DNA of 9,737 nucleotides from Candidatus Omnitrophota bacterium (lineage in GTDB: Bacteria > Omnitrophota > Gorgyraeia > S143-82): contig JALVWL010000153.1 of NCBI GenBank assembly GCA_027034965.1, positions 1 through 9,737 on the forward strand. Direction: 5' to 3'. The translations under genes and the position numbers were made by a program. Every line of letters starts with the position of its first letter. The stretch's first letter is position 1. Under the pieces are notes generated by a model. The model did no database searches and was not told the origin of the DNA. It was given only the letters and a program-made list of their open reading frames with translations. Positions 1-6,405 of this stretch are shown here, piece after piece.

Positions 1-142
1 TCTCAGTATCTTTAGTTGCCTTCAACAGTCTCACACACTCTTTCAACTTTCGAAGATTCTCCTCATTATTCAAAAACTCCTGAGCGATGTTAGAAAACTT
101 TTTATAGTAATCCGGGATCAAGGAAGTCTCAAATTTTTGCAT
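1..142 (-). CDS. N-terminal fragment (47 codons) of an unidentified protein, cut by the window edge
   Basis: An open frame starts with ATG at 142 and runs off the left edge without a stop. The start is supported by an AGAGAGG ribosome-binding sequence about seven bases upstream on the minus strand. The visible protein begins MQKFETSLIPDYYKKF and continues as a charged, probably helical stretch (FLNNEENLRKLKECVRLLKA). It has no signal peptide or membrane segment. I do not recognise it firmly. The pattern of an N-terminal helix pair before a still-missing catalytic region resembles the start of SIS-domain sugar-phosphate isomerases (GmhA-like) that often sit in surface-sugar clusters, but the diagnostic glycine-rich motif would lie outside the window, so this is only a guess. 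It lies 64 bases downstream of the Pse-associated methylase in the same orientation and is probably part of the same transcript. Confidence 0.55.
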   Translation of the reverse strand, partial: MQKFETSLIPDYYKKFSNIAQEFLNNEENLRKLKECVRLLKATKDTE

Positions 143-155
143 AATTATACCTCTC

Positions 156-175
156 TACAATGAAGTTTCATTGCA
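156..175 (-). repeat. Inverted repeat / hairpin between methylase and the next gene
   Basis: The core 158-173 is a perfect inverted repeat, CAATGAA-AC-TTCATTG on the minus strand. It extends to 20 bases by a G-T wobble and a T-A pair. It sits in the 64-base gap after the methylase stop and ends at the ribosome-binding sequence of the next gene. No run of T follows it, so it does not look like an intrinsic terminator. It could be a stem-loop affecting mRNA stability or translation of the next gene, or a small DNA-binding palindrome. Confidence 0.5.
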
Positions 176-206
176 ATTACAAAATAAACTATTAATAATA
201 CCTTTG

Positions 207-845
207 TTATTCATTATCCACACTTTCCTTTTTCTTTAATAAAAACCAAGTAATATCATCCTGTGGGAAAAGCGGATCATTTCTGTATACAAATCCATAA
301 TTGACAAGAGAAAGATCATTATATCTATTCAATATATCTCCAGCAAAATCTCTTTTAAATAATCTATCTTTATACCCTCTGTATGAAACACTTACCGGTG
401 TTGGGTTATAATATTCGCATATCAGCATATACTTTCGAGTAGATTTATACATTATGTCGTAAACTTCCTCTAATTTACCCGGATTTATATGTATCAAAAA
501 CCCCTTACTCAAGCATAAGTCATATTTTTGCATGGGCCTATAATCAAAAACAGATCCATTATAAACATTTTCATCTCCTATTCTTTCTTTCAATATCTCA
601 GAAGCCTTTTGGTTTATCTCCACACCAAACAATTTTATGGAAGGAAATAACATCTTTATAGCTATCATATTCATTCCTATGTTAGGCCCATACTCTATCA
701 TGCTCTTAGGAGGCTCGATAACATGAAATATTTTGGCGAAAAAAGAGATATTTGCTGATAAAAGATCCTGGCTTTTGTTACGATGTATATACTCATCCCC
801 AAAACATCCTGCCCAAAACTTTTCTTGTTCAGTTTCAAAGTTCAC
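207..845 (-). CDS. Pseudaminic acid biosynthesis-associated methyltransferase (SAM-dependent)
   Basis: A 212-residue class I SAM-dependent methyltransferase. The acid/glycine motif I is EYGPNIG (about residues 51-57), followed by the acidic GVEIN strand (about 74-78). The N-terminus (ETEQEKFWAG, GDEYIHRN), the KGFLIHINP segment (about 114-122) and the CEYYNPTPVSVSYRG stretch (about 143-157) match what I know of the family named pseudaminic acid biosynthesis-associated methylase (TIGR03587). That family is defined by gene neighbourhood; its substrate is not established as far as I know. It may methylate the nonulosonic acid or the glycan carrying it. The start is set at GTG 845, which shares four bases (GTGA) with the pseI stop and has GGAGG five bases upstream. 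An in-frame TTG at 872 would add nine residues but has no comparable ribosome-binding site. The protein is cytoplasmic, with no signal peptide or membrane segment. Confidence 0.88.
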   Translation of the reverse strand: MNFETEQEKFWAGCFGDEYIHRNKSQDLLSANISFFAKIFHVIEPPKSMIEYGPNIGMNMIAIKMLFPSIKLFGVEINQKASEILKERIGDENVYNGSVFDYRPMQKYDLCLSKGFLIHINPGKLEEVYDIMYKSTRKYMLICEYYNPTPVSVSYRGYKDRLFKRDFAGDILNRYNDLSLVNYGFVYRNDPLFPQDDITWFLLKKKESVDNE

Positions 846-1879
846 AATTTCCTCCTCTCTACTACTCCCCAATCCAACGGTGTTCCCCTTGCTATATCCG
901 TCTTTGCTTTTCTGCCAATAATATCGTATAAATACTTGGGATGCAAGCCATTTCCAGGCCTTATTGAACGAACATTTTCCTCTGTAAATTCCTCGCCTTT
1001 TTTAATATTTTTCACCACAAACAAAGACCTAGAAAAAATCTTATTCCTTTTTACTCTATCGCTTAATTTATAATTCGCTTCTCCAAGCGCCTTTTCAAGT
1101 TCCCGGATTTCTCTTACCATTCTTTTAAATTCACCTGGCTCCATTGAAAATGCTGCATCCGGACCACCTAATTTCCTATCCAAAATAAAGTGTTTTTCTA
1201 TTATCTTTGCCCCTAACACCACTGCTGCAACCGGCAAAGATGTAGTAAGTGTGTGGTCTGAAAGACCTACTATACAGTTAAATCGCTCTTTCATATCTGG
1301 TATTGTTAGCAAGTTCGCCTCCTCAACAGGAGCTGGATAACTGGATGTACACTTCAATAGAGCAAATTCATTGTTACCAGTATTTCTAATAGTTTCCACT
1401 GCCAATTCTATATCTTCTAATTCAGCTATGCCAGTAGATAGAATAATCGGCTTGCCTTTTTTGGCAACATACTCTATTAAAGGAATATCTGTTATCTCAA
1501 AAGATGCAATTTTGTAGATTGGGACATCTAATCTCTCAAGAAAATCAACGGCTGTCTTGTCAAATGGGGTTGAGAAAAATACTAAACCTAAATCTTCTGC
1601 AATTTCTTTTAATTTAGGCTGCCAATCCCAGGGCGTATATGCCTCTTGATAAAGTTCATAGAGAGTCTTGCCATCCCATAATGTGCCCTGTTGTATTCTG
1701 AAATATTTATTGTCGCAATCTATTGTTATCGTATCTGGAGTATAGGTCTGCAGCTTAATAGCATCTGCACCGGCATCCTTTGCTGCTTTTATTGTCTTTA
1801 CTGCCAGATCAAAGCTATGATTGTGATTAGCGGAAAGTTCCGCAACTATAAATGTCTTAAAAATACCCTTTAATACCAT
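842..1879 (-). CDS. pseI: Pseudaminic acid synthase (NeuB/PseI family)
   Basis: A 345-residue cytoplasmic enzyme, normal for the family. It condenses the UDP-free 2,4-diamido-2,4,6-trideoxy-L-altrose with phosphoenolpyruvate to give the nine-carbon acid. The N-terminal TIM barrel (about 10-265) carries FIVAELSANHN (10-20) with E14, AGADAIKLQTYTPDTIT (36-52) and the YTPWDWQPKL segment typical of PseI rather than NeuB or LegI. H209 (SDHT) and H230 (EKHF) are spaced as the metal-binding histidines of NeuB. A C-terminal SAF/antifreeze-like domain (about 283-340) ends in RPGNGLHP and GTPLDW motifs. ATG at 1879 has AAGGAG (1884-1889) just upstream, and the gene begins 23 bases inside the formyltransferase. 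Its stop overlaps the methylase start by four bases. Here the natural substrate is predicted to carry a 4-formamido group. Confidence 0.95.
   Translation of the reverse strand: MVLKGIFKTFIVAELSANHNHSFDLAVKTIKAAKDAGADAIKLQTYTPDTITIDCDNKYFRIQQGTLWDGKTLYELYQEAYTPWDWQPKLKEIAEDLGLVFFSTPFDKTAVDFLERLDVPIYKIASFEITDIPLIEYVAKKGKPIILSTGIAELEDIELAVETIRNTGNNEFALLKCTSSYPAPVEEANLLTIPDMKERFNCIVGLSDHTLTTSLPVAAVVLGAKIIEKHFILDRKLGGPDAAFSMEPGEFKRMVREIRELEKALGEANYKLSDRVKRNKIFSRSLFVVKNIKKGEEFTEENVRSIRPGNGLHPKYLYDIIGRKAKTDIARGTPLDWGVVERRKL
851..855 (-). promoter_or_regulatory. Ribosome-binding site fixing the GTG start of the methylase
   Basis: GGAGG lies inside the last codons of pseI, five bases before GTG at 845. 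It decides between the GTG and an upstream in-frame TTG (872). It also makes translational coupling likely, because ribosomes ending at the pseI TGA (844-842) stop on the restart codon. Confidence 0.75.
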
Positions 1880-2468
1880 CGTTCTCCTTTAATCTTCTTT
1901 TCAACTCTCTTATAGATATATCCCACAATTCTGGCTCAAGTATATGTTTAATGGCTTCAAAATCCTTAAGGTAGTGTATGCTTCCTTCTCCAAAAGAATC
2001 CTGAGGAACAGCAGATAACTTATTAGAAACCAATTGCGGCCATATTTCAAAAAATAGATTTATTATTTCTTCTTGTAAAATACTATAAGATTGCCTCAGA
2101 GTTATAGTATCATCATTGAAAGAAACTAGTTTCCTCGCAATAATTGGTCCAGTATCTATCCCATCATCCATTATATGTATACTTACTCCTTTGGGAGTAT
2201 TATCTACAAAACTCCATAAATTAGGATGGGCTCCCCTATTCCACGGCAAATAAGATATATGCATATTTACAATCTTATTAGCTAGAAAAGACAAAACATC
2301 TTTGTCGACAATATATTTGTAATTATAACTTATACACCAATCTGGATTTAGCTTTCTTACATATGGAAGTGAAATCCTATTTTCACATACAATAATATTA
2401 CATTTAATGTTCTCAAATCTTGCAATCAACTTTTCTTTATTATTCCCCACCAAAAGTAAAATATTCAT
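1857..2468 (-). CDS. pseJ: Sugar N-formyltransferase of the pseudaminic acid pathway (PseJ type)
   Basis: A 203-residue single-domain formyltransferase using N10-formyltetrahydrofolate. Visible signatures are the hydrophobic strand ISYNYKYIVDKDVL (46-59), then VNMHISYLPWNRG (67-79) and IDTGPII (104-110). The catalytic triad of this fold is N68, H70 and D105, spaced as in the ArnA formyltransferase domain. From memory, it closely resembles the formylation domain of linear gramicidin synthetase LgrA (shared SY-Y-YI-DK, LPWN, TPKGV-IH, and GG/GS-(L/I)H-(F/Y) elements). The sugar enzyme reported as the relative of that domain is PseJ of Anoxybacillus, which formylates the UDP-4-amino-sugar intermediate and leads to 7-formamido pseudaminic acid. 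ATG 2468 follows the pseG stop after one base, and the end overlaps pseI by 23 bases. Its place between pseG and pseI and the absence of an acetyltransferase fit a role as PseH replacement. Substrate is inferred. Confidence 0.88.
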   Translation of the reverse strand: MNILLLVGNNKEKLIARFENIKCNIIVCENRISLPYVRKLNPDWCISYNYKYIVDKDVLSFLANKIVNMHISYLPWNRGAHPNLWSFVDNTPKGVSIHIMDDGIDTGPIIARKLVSFNDDTITLRQSYSILQEEIINLFFEIWPQLVSNKLSAVPQDSFGEGSIHYLKDFEAIKHILEPELWDISIRELKRRLKENDGIKGYF

Positions 2469-2469
2469 A

Positions 2470-3492
2470 TTAAGCCACAGAAACGGTTATAGAATCCACA
2501 AGATGCCTCCTTCCCCTACCATCTATCAACTCCTGTCCCCTTTCAAAAAGCTGATTTCGCTCATCAAAATTTTCCATCAGAAATTTAACCTCTTTCAATA
2601 TATCATCATCAGAAATTTTGTTATACCACCCAAGCATTTTAATGTAACCATCTGATGAAAGATTCTTTGCGATATTCTTCTGATTATCTGCAAAGATAAT
2701 AGAAACCACAGGTACGCCAACATACAAAAGCTCCCACAGGCTTGAACCCGAGGCAGATATTGCAATATCCATATTATACATTAAACTGCCCATATCTGAA
2801 ACATTATGGATTAAGGAAATCCTACCATCTTTCTGTGCAAGGGCTTGCAACGCTTCTACCGTTGGGTGCCTGGAACTAATCACTACATTAAACACTATGT
2901 CTTTCTCAATAAACTTCGATAGAATCTTGGTAACTCTCAATGTCTGGCTATGAAGGTCTGTGCCGCCAAACATTACAAGGATATTTTCCACATTGTCCCT
3001 AATTTCTTTTTTCCTGTATTTAAGGATGTTGTCTCTTAACATTACATATCTACTACCAAGCAATAGTTTCGCATTGGGATTTAACGTATCATATCTATAT
3101 TTCTCTGCTCCATAATTCTGATTAATTATCACATCCGAGTAAAATTGCCGTTCAGCGGTATCGTCTATGGCAATAATCAGCCCATTAAAGCACAATTTCC
3201 TTTCATAATCGGCATCTATAGAATAACTATCGTGAATGAATATATCGATTCCCAAATGAAATAAATAATTATTCACTTTTTTTAGGTCTCGTCTATCGCC
3301 CGCCCTATAATCCGACTTAATATATTCTGCCCCTGTCGCCTCTATAATATCGCGGCAAAAATCATCGCTAAAAGACAGGAAATAAACAACATCGCCTTGC
3401 CTTATAAATTCTTCCGCCAACGCAAGAGAGCGCATTATATGGCCATATCCTATATCGCTATATCCATCTGCGCGAAACAACACTTTTTTCAT
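2470..3492 (-). CDS. pseG: UDP-2,4-diamido-trideoxy-altropyranose hydrolase (PseG)
   Basis: A 340-residue GT-B-like hydrolase that removes UDP from the C2/C4-amidated altrose, giving the free sugar for PseI. The first GT-B half holds GYGHIMR (15-21), where H18 matches the catalytic histidine known from Campylobacter PseG (H17). The second half holds FGGTD (175-179) and SASGSSLWE (246-254), a nucleotide-sugar binding region, then FADNQ (267-271). The start is ATG 3492, overlapping the pseF stop as ATGA. An upstream in-frame start at 3582 would add 30 residues lying inside pseF and before the conserved MKKVLFRADG start, so I reject it. The protein is longer than the roughly 274-residue Campylobacter enzyme but too short to contain a fused PseH acetyltransferase, and I see no GNAT motif. 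No membrane segment. Confidence 0.93.
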   Translation of the reverse strand: MKKVLFRADGYSDIGYGHIMRSLALAEEFIRQGDVVYFLSFSDDFCRDIIEATGAEYIKSDYRAGDRRDLKKVNNYLFHLGIDIFIHDSYSIDADYERKLCFNGLIIAIDDTAERQFYSDVIINQNYGAEKYRYDTLNPNAKLLLGSRYVMLRDNILKYRKKEIRDNVENILVMFGGTDLHSQTLRVTKILSKFIEKDIVFNVVISSRHPTVEALQALAQKDGRISLIHNVSDMGSLMYNMDIAISASGSSLWELLYVGVPVVSIIFADNQKNIAKNLSSDGYIKMLGWYNKISDDDILKEVKFLMENFDERNQLFERGQELIDGRGRRHLVDSITVSVA

Positions 3493-4253
3493 AGCGATAT
3501 GTCTACCCTTTCTTTGTTTATCTCCAACAAAAATAGGTTCTTGTTTATAAATCCAATGATATCCGCCAGATGCATATAGCAACCGTGATATTCCTCTGAC
3601 TCCATAATGGCCTTTATAAACTCAAGGTCTTCAGGATAATCAATTGTAAGGCGTATATGCGACAAATCCTTGCTATAAGGCAATTCCCTTAATCTAAATT
3701 TATTAGGATGGGTCTTATACATATATGGCGTAACGTGTTCCCTTTCAAATTGTTCCTTAGCATTTTGCCATGCCCTCTTTAGAGATCCAAAAGTAAAGAC
3801 TTCGGCCTCCATACCATGGGGCCACGTTCTTTTTTCTATGCGTGAAGACAGATAATCAACATCACTGCAAATAAATTCCTGGATATGAAGATCAACTACC
3901 TCATAATCAATCAATGGGCAGTCGGAAGTAACGCGCACAATTATTTCATGATCTCTAAAATCAGGAAACAAATTAACAACAGATTGATAATACCTGTCCA
4001 AGACATCTTCCTCACTTCCCCTAAAGGTTTTAATTTTCACGTCATAGCCGTTCACTAAATCAACAATAGCTATATCCTTGGGATTAGTTGTTGTCGCAAC
4101 GACAATATAATCTATAAATTTAGACGGCAACAGCCTGTCTATAAAGTGCAGCAGCAATTCCTTGCCGGCTGCTTTCAATAACACCTTGTTGGGCAAGCGC
4201 GTAGAACCCGTCCTTGCCTGGGTAACTAAGAGAACCCGCTTATCCTCTATCAT
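3489..4253 (-). CDS. pseF: Nonulosonate cytidylyltransferase, SpsF-type (PseF role)
   Basis: A 254-residue cytoplasmic nucleotidyltransferase expected to make the CMP-activated nonulosonic acid from CTP. The N-terminal Rossmann-like start has the nucleotide-binding loop QARTGSTRLPNKVLL (12-26). GSEEDVLDRY (79-88), the metal-binding DCPLID (111-116), WPHGMEAEVF (144-153) and REHVTPYMYK (171-180) follow. These are hallmarks of the SpsF/COG1861 cytidylyltransferase family rather than the shorter NeuA-like Campylobacter PseF. The assignment to pseudaminic acid therefore rests on position between pseC and pseG plus family membership. ATG 4253 overlaps the pseC stop as ATGA, and the end overlaps pseG the same way, so the three genes are probably translationally coupled. 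No separate promoter is visible. Confidence 0.88.
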   Translation of the reverse strand: MIEDKRVLLVTQARTGSTRLPNKVLLKAAGKELLLHFIDRLLPSKFIDYIVVATTTNPKDIAIVDLVNGYDVKIKTFRGSEEDVLDRYYQSVVNLFPDFRDHEIIVRVTSDCPLIDYEVVDLHIQEFICSDVDYLSSRIEKRTWPHGMEAEVFTFGSLKRAWQNAKEQFEREHVTPYMYKTHPNKFRLRELPYSKDLSHIRLTIDYPEDLEFIKAIMESEEYHGCYMHLADIIGFINKNLFLLEINKERVDISL

Positions 4254-5395
4254 ATCAATTCCTTAAGCGCGATTATTACCCGTACGACATCTTCTTCACT
4301 CATTGCAGGGTACAACGGTAGGGATAATGCCCTCTCGTAATACTGCTCTGCAATAGGATAATCACCCGGTTTATAACCAAATCTTTTTCTATAATATGGT
4401 TGTAGGTGTATTGGTATGTAATGGACCTGCGTCAGGATACCTTTTTCTTTAAGTTTCAGCATAAATTCTTTCCTCTTCTTGCCAATCTTCTGAAAGTTTA
4501 TTTCAACTGGATACAGGTGATAGGACGACATTGCATAGTCTTTTTCGATTGGAAGAGTGATATTTTTAAATTGCCCCAATGCCTCGTTATAGATATCTAC
4601 AATTTCCCTACGTCTTTTCACAAACCAATCTAATTTTTTAAGCTGGCTTATGCCCAAAACACACTGCAAATCTGTAATACGATAATTAAAACCAAGAATA
4701 TGCATCTCATAATACCATGGGCCAGGATCGACAGTTAGGAAATTTTCGTCTTTTGTCATACCATGGTTTCTGAGCATAAGCAATTTTTTATAGATATTGA
4801 CATCATTTGTAAGAATCGCACCTCCCTCAGCGGTTGTTATGTGTTTAACCGGATGGAAACTAAAAATAGTCATATCCGAATACTTACAAGAACCTGCCTT
4901 CTCACCTTTAAATAAAGACCCAATAGAATGGCAGGCATCTTTTATGACATAGATATCTTTCTTTTTTGCCAGCCTGTATATTTCGTCTATCTCACAAGGA
5001 TGTCCTGCAAAATCAACAGGGATTATAAGCCTTGTCTTTGGAGTAATTTTTTTCTCGATTTCATCAAGAGAAATATTATGCGTATCCTTCTCTATGTCGG
5101 CAAATACAGGCTTGCCATTGTTATAGATAATAGTATTTGCGGATGCCAGAAATGTATTTGGAGTAGTTATCCCCTCCCAATCATCACCCAATTCAAGGGC
5201 AGCAACTGCAATATGCAGCGCTGCTGTACCACTTGACACAGCAACTGCATATTTTGCCCCGGTATATTCACATAATGCATCTTCAAATTCTTTTACTTTC
5301 GGGCCGCAGGTAAGCCAGTCAGATTTCAAGACGTCTATTACAGCGTTTATATCCTCTTCGTCTATATACTGCCTGCCGTAAGGAATTATCTTCAT
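4250..5395 (-). CDS. pseC: UDP-4-amino-4,6-dideoxy-N-acetyl-L-altrosamine transaminase (PseC)
   Basis: A 381-residue PLP-dependent aminotransferase of the DegT/DnrJ/EryC1 family. It transfers an amino group, usually from glutamate, to C4 of the PseB keto-sugar. Motifs seen: IPYGRQ start (4-9), SSGTAAL (54-60) binding the PLP phosphate, KDACHS (152-157) with D153 for the pyridine nitrogen, and SFHPVKHITTAEGG (179-192) with K184 as the Schiff-base lysine. LGFNYRITDLQ is also typical. I choose ATG 5395, which follows the pseB stop after one base and gives the usual MKIIPYGRQ N-terminus. The in-frame TTG at 5407 would add only four residues inside pseB. No strong Shine-Dalgarno site precedes it, so coupling to pseB is likely. 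The product's free 4-amino group is the predicted target of the downstream formyltransferase. Confidence 0.94.
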   Translation of the reverse strand: MKIIPYGRQYIDEEDINAVIDVLKSDWLTCGPKVKEFEDALCEYTGAKYAVAVSSGTAALHIAVAALELGDDWEGITTPNTFLASANTIIYNNGKPVFADIEKDTHNISLDEIEKKITPKTRLIIPVDFAGHPCEIDEIYRLAKKKDIYVIKDACHSIGSLFKGEKAGSCKYSDMTIFSFHPVKHITTAEGGAILTNDVNIYKKLLMLRNHGMTKDENFLTVDPGPWYYEMHILGFNYRITDLQCVLGISQLKKLDWFVKRRREIVDIYNEALGQFKNITLPIEKDYAMSSYHLYPVEINFQKIGKKRKEFMLKLKEKGILTQVHYIPIHLQPYYRKRFGYKPGDYPIAEQYYERALSLPLYPAMSEEDVVRVIIALKELI

Positions 5396-5396
5396 C

Positions 5397-6395
5397 TCAA
5401 TATACAATATCTATTCTGGACAACGCCTCTCTGATATCATCAACAGAAAGCCACTCCTCATTCGTGTTAGAGGCATACCTGAAGCCTTCTTTGACCTTTT
5501 TGCCGCCCTGGGTAAAGTGCCTGTTGAAATCCCACCAATCAAAATGAGGATATATTATGTAATACTTATCATACTCATAGGTAAACCGCGAATCCTCCTC
5601 CGTAATCATAACCTCATGTACTTTTTCTCCCTCCCTTATCCCAACTTCTTTTAACTTGCACTTGGGACATATTGCCCTGGCAAGGTCGGTTATCTTAAAC
5701 GATGGTATCTTTGACACATAAAGCTCACCGCCCTTTGCCTTTTCTATCGCCTCAAATACAAGGTCAACACCTTCATCCAATGTAATCCAGAATCTGGTCA
5801 TCTCAAAACTAGTAATAGGGAGCTCTTTGGCGCCATTTTCCACCAATTTTTTAAAAAATGGAATTACCGATCCCCTGCTTCCAACAACATTGCCATAACG
5901 CACTACACTAAAAACTGTGTCTTTTTCTCCAACATAAGCGTTTGAAGATATGAACAACTTATCAGAGACAAGTTTTGTCGCCCCATATAGGTTTATTGGG
6001 TTCACTGCCTTATCCGTAGACAACGCAACTATCTTTTTCACTCCCCTATCTATAGCAGCATCTATGATATTCATTGCCCCGTGGATATTCGTCTTTATTG
6101 CCTCAATGGGATTATATTCCATAGCAGGGACCTGTTTTAAAGCAGCTGCGTGTATAACAATATCCACCCCGTCGAATGCCCGATATAACCTATCCCTATC
6201 TCTTACGTCGCCGATAAAATAGCGAATTTTATCTTTATATTGGGCAAATTGCTGTTTGACCAGATATTGTTTATACTCATCTCTGGAATAAATAATAACT
6301 TTTTTGGGATCATATTGAGAAAAGATGCGAGTAATAAATTTTTTCCCAAACGAACCGGTTCCACCAGTAATGAGAATTGTCTTGCCATTCAACAT
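5397..6395 (-). CDS. pseB: UDP-N-acetylglucosamine 4,6-dehydratase, 5-inverting (PseB)
   Basis: A 332-residue soluble short-chain dehydrogenase/reductase and first committed step of the pathway: UDP-GlcNAc becomes UDP-2-acetamido-2,6-dideoxy-arabino-hexos-4-ulose, with C5 inversion. The Rossmann NADP loop is TGGTGSFG (10-17). The YSRDEYKQ segment (36-43), the catalytic STDKA (126-130, with D128/K129) and Y137 plus K141 follow the PseB/FlaA1 pattern. VVRYGNVVGSRGS (164-176), EMTRFWIT and GIREGEKVHE are further family marks. The lack of an N-terminal membrane region separates it from CapD/WbpM-type dehydratases. ATG 6395 has GGGGAG (6401-6406) five bases upstream, overlapping the end of the decarboxylase gene, which lies only ten bases away. 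It heads the chain of tightly coupled Pse genes. Confidence 0.95.
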   Translation of the reverse strand: MLNGKTILITGGTGSFGKKFITRIFSQYDPKKVIIYSRDEYKQYLVKQQFAQYKDKIRYFIGDVRDRDRLYRAFDGVDIVIHAAALKQVPAMEYNPIEAIKTNIHGAMNIIDAAIDRGVKKIVALSTDKAVNPINLYGATKLVSDKLFISSNAYVGEKDTVFSVVRYGNVVGSRGSVIPFFKKLVENGAKELPITSFEMTRFWITLDEGVDLVFEAIEKAKGGELYVSKIPSFKITDLARAICPKCKLKEVGIREGEKVHEVMITEEDSRFTYEYDKYYIIYPHFDWWDFNRHFTQGGKKVKEGFRYASNTNEEWLSVDDIREALSRIDIVY

Positions 6396-6405
6396 ATCTG
6401 CTCCC

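Noticed and set aside
144..149. Perfect TATAAT just before the ATG at 142
   Set aside because: No -35-like hexamer at 16-18 bases upstream, and transcription would begin at or after the start codon.
3493..3582. 30-residue N-terminal extension of PseG
   Set aside because: It lies inside pseF, precedes the conserved family N-terminus, and ATG 3492 forms a standard ATGA overlap.
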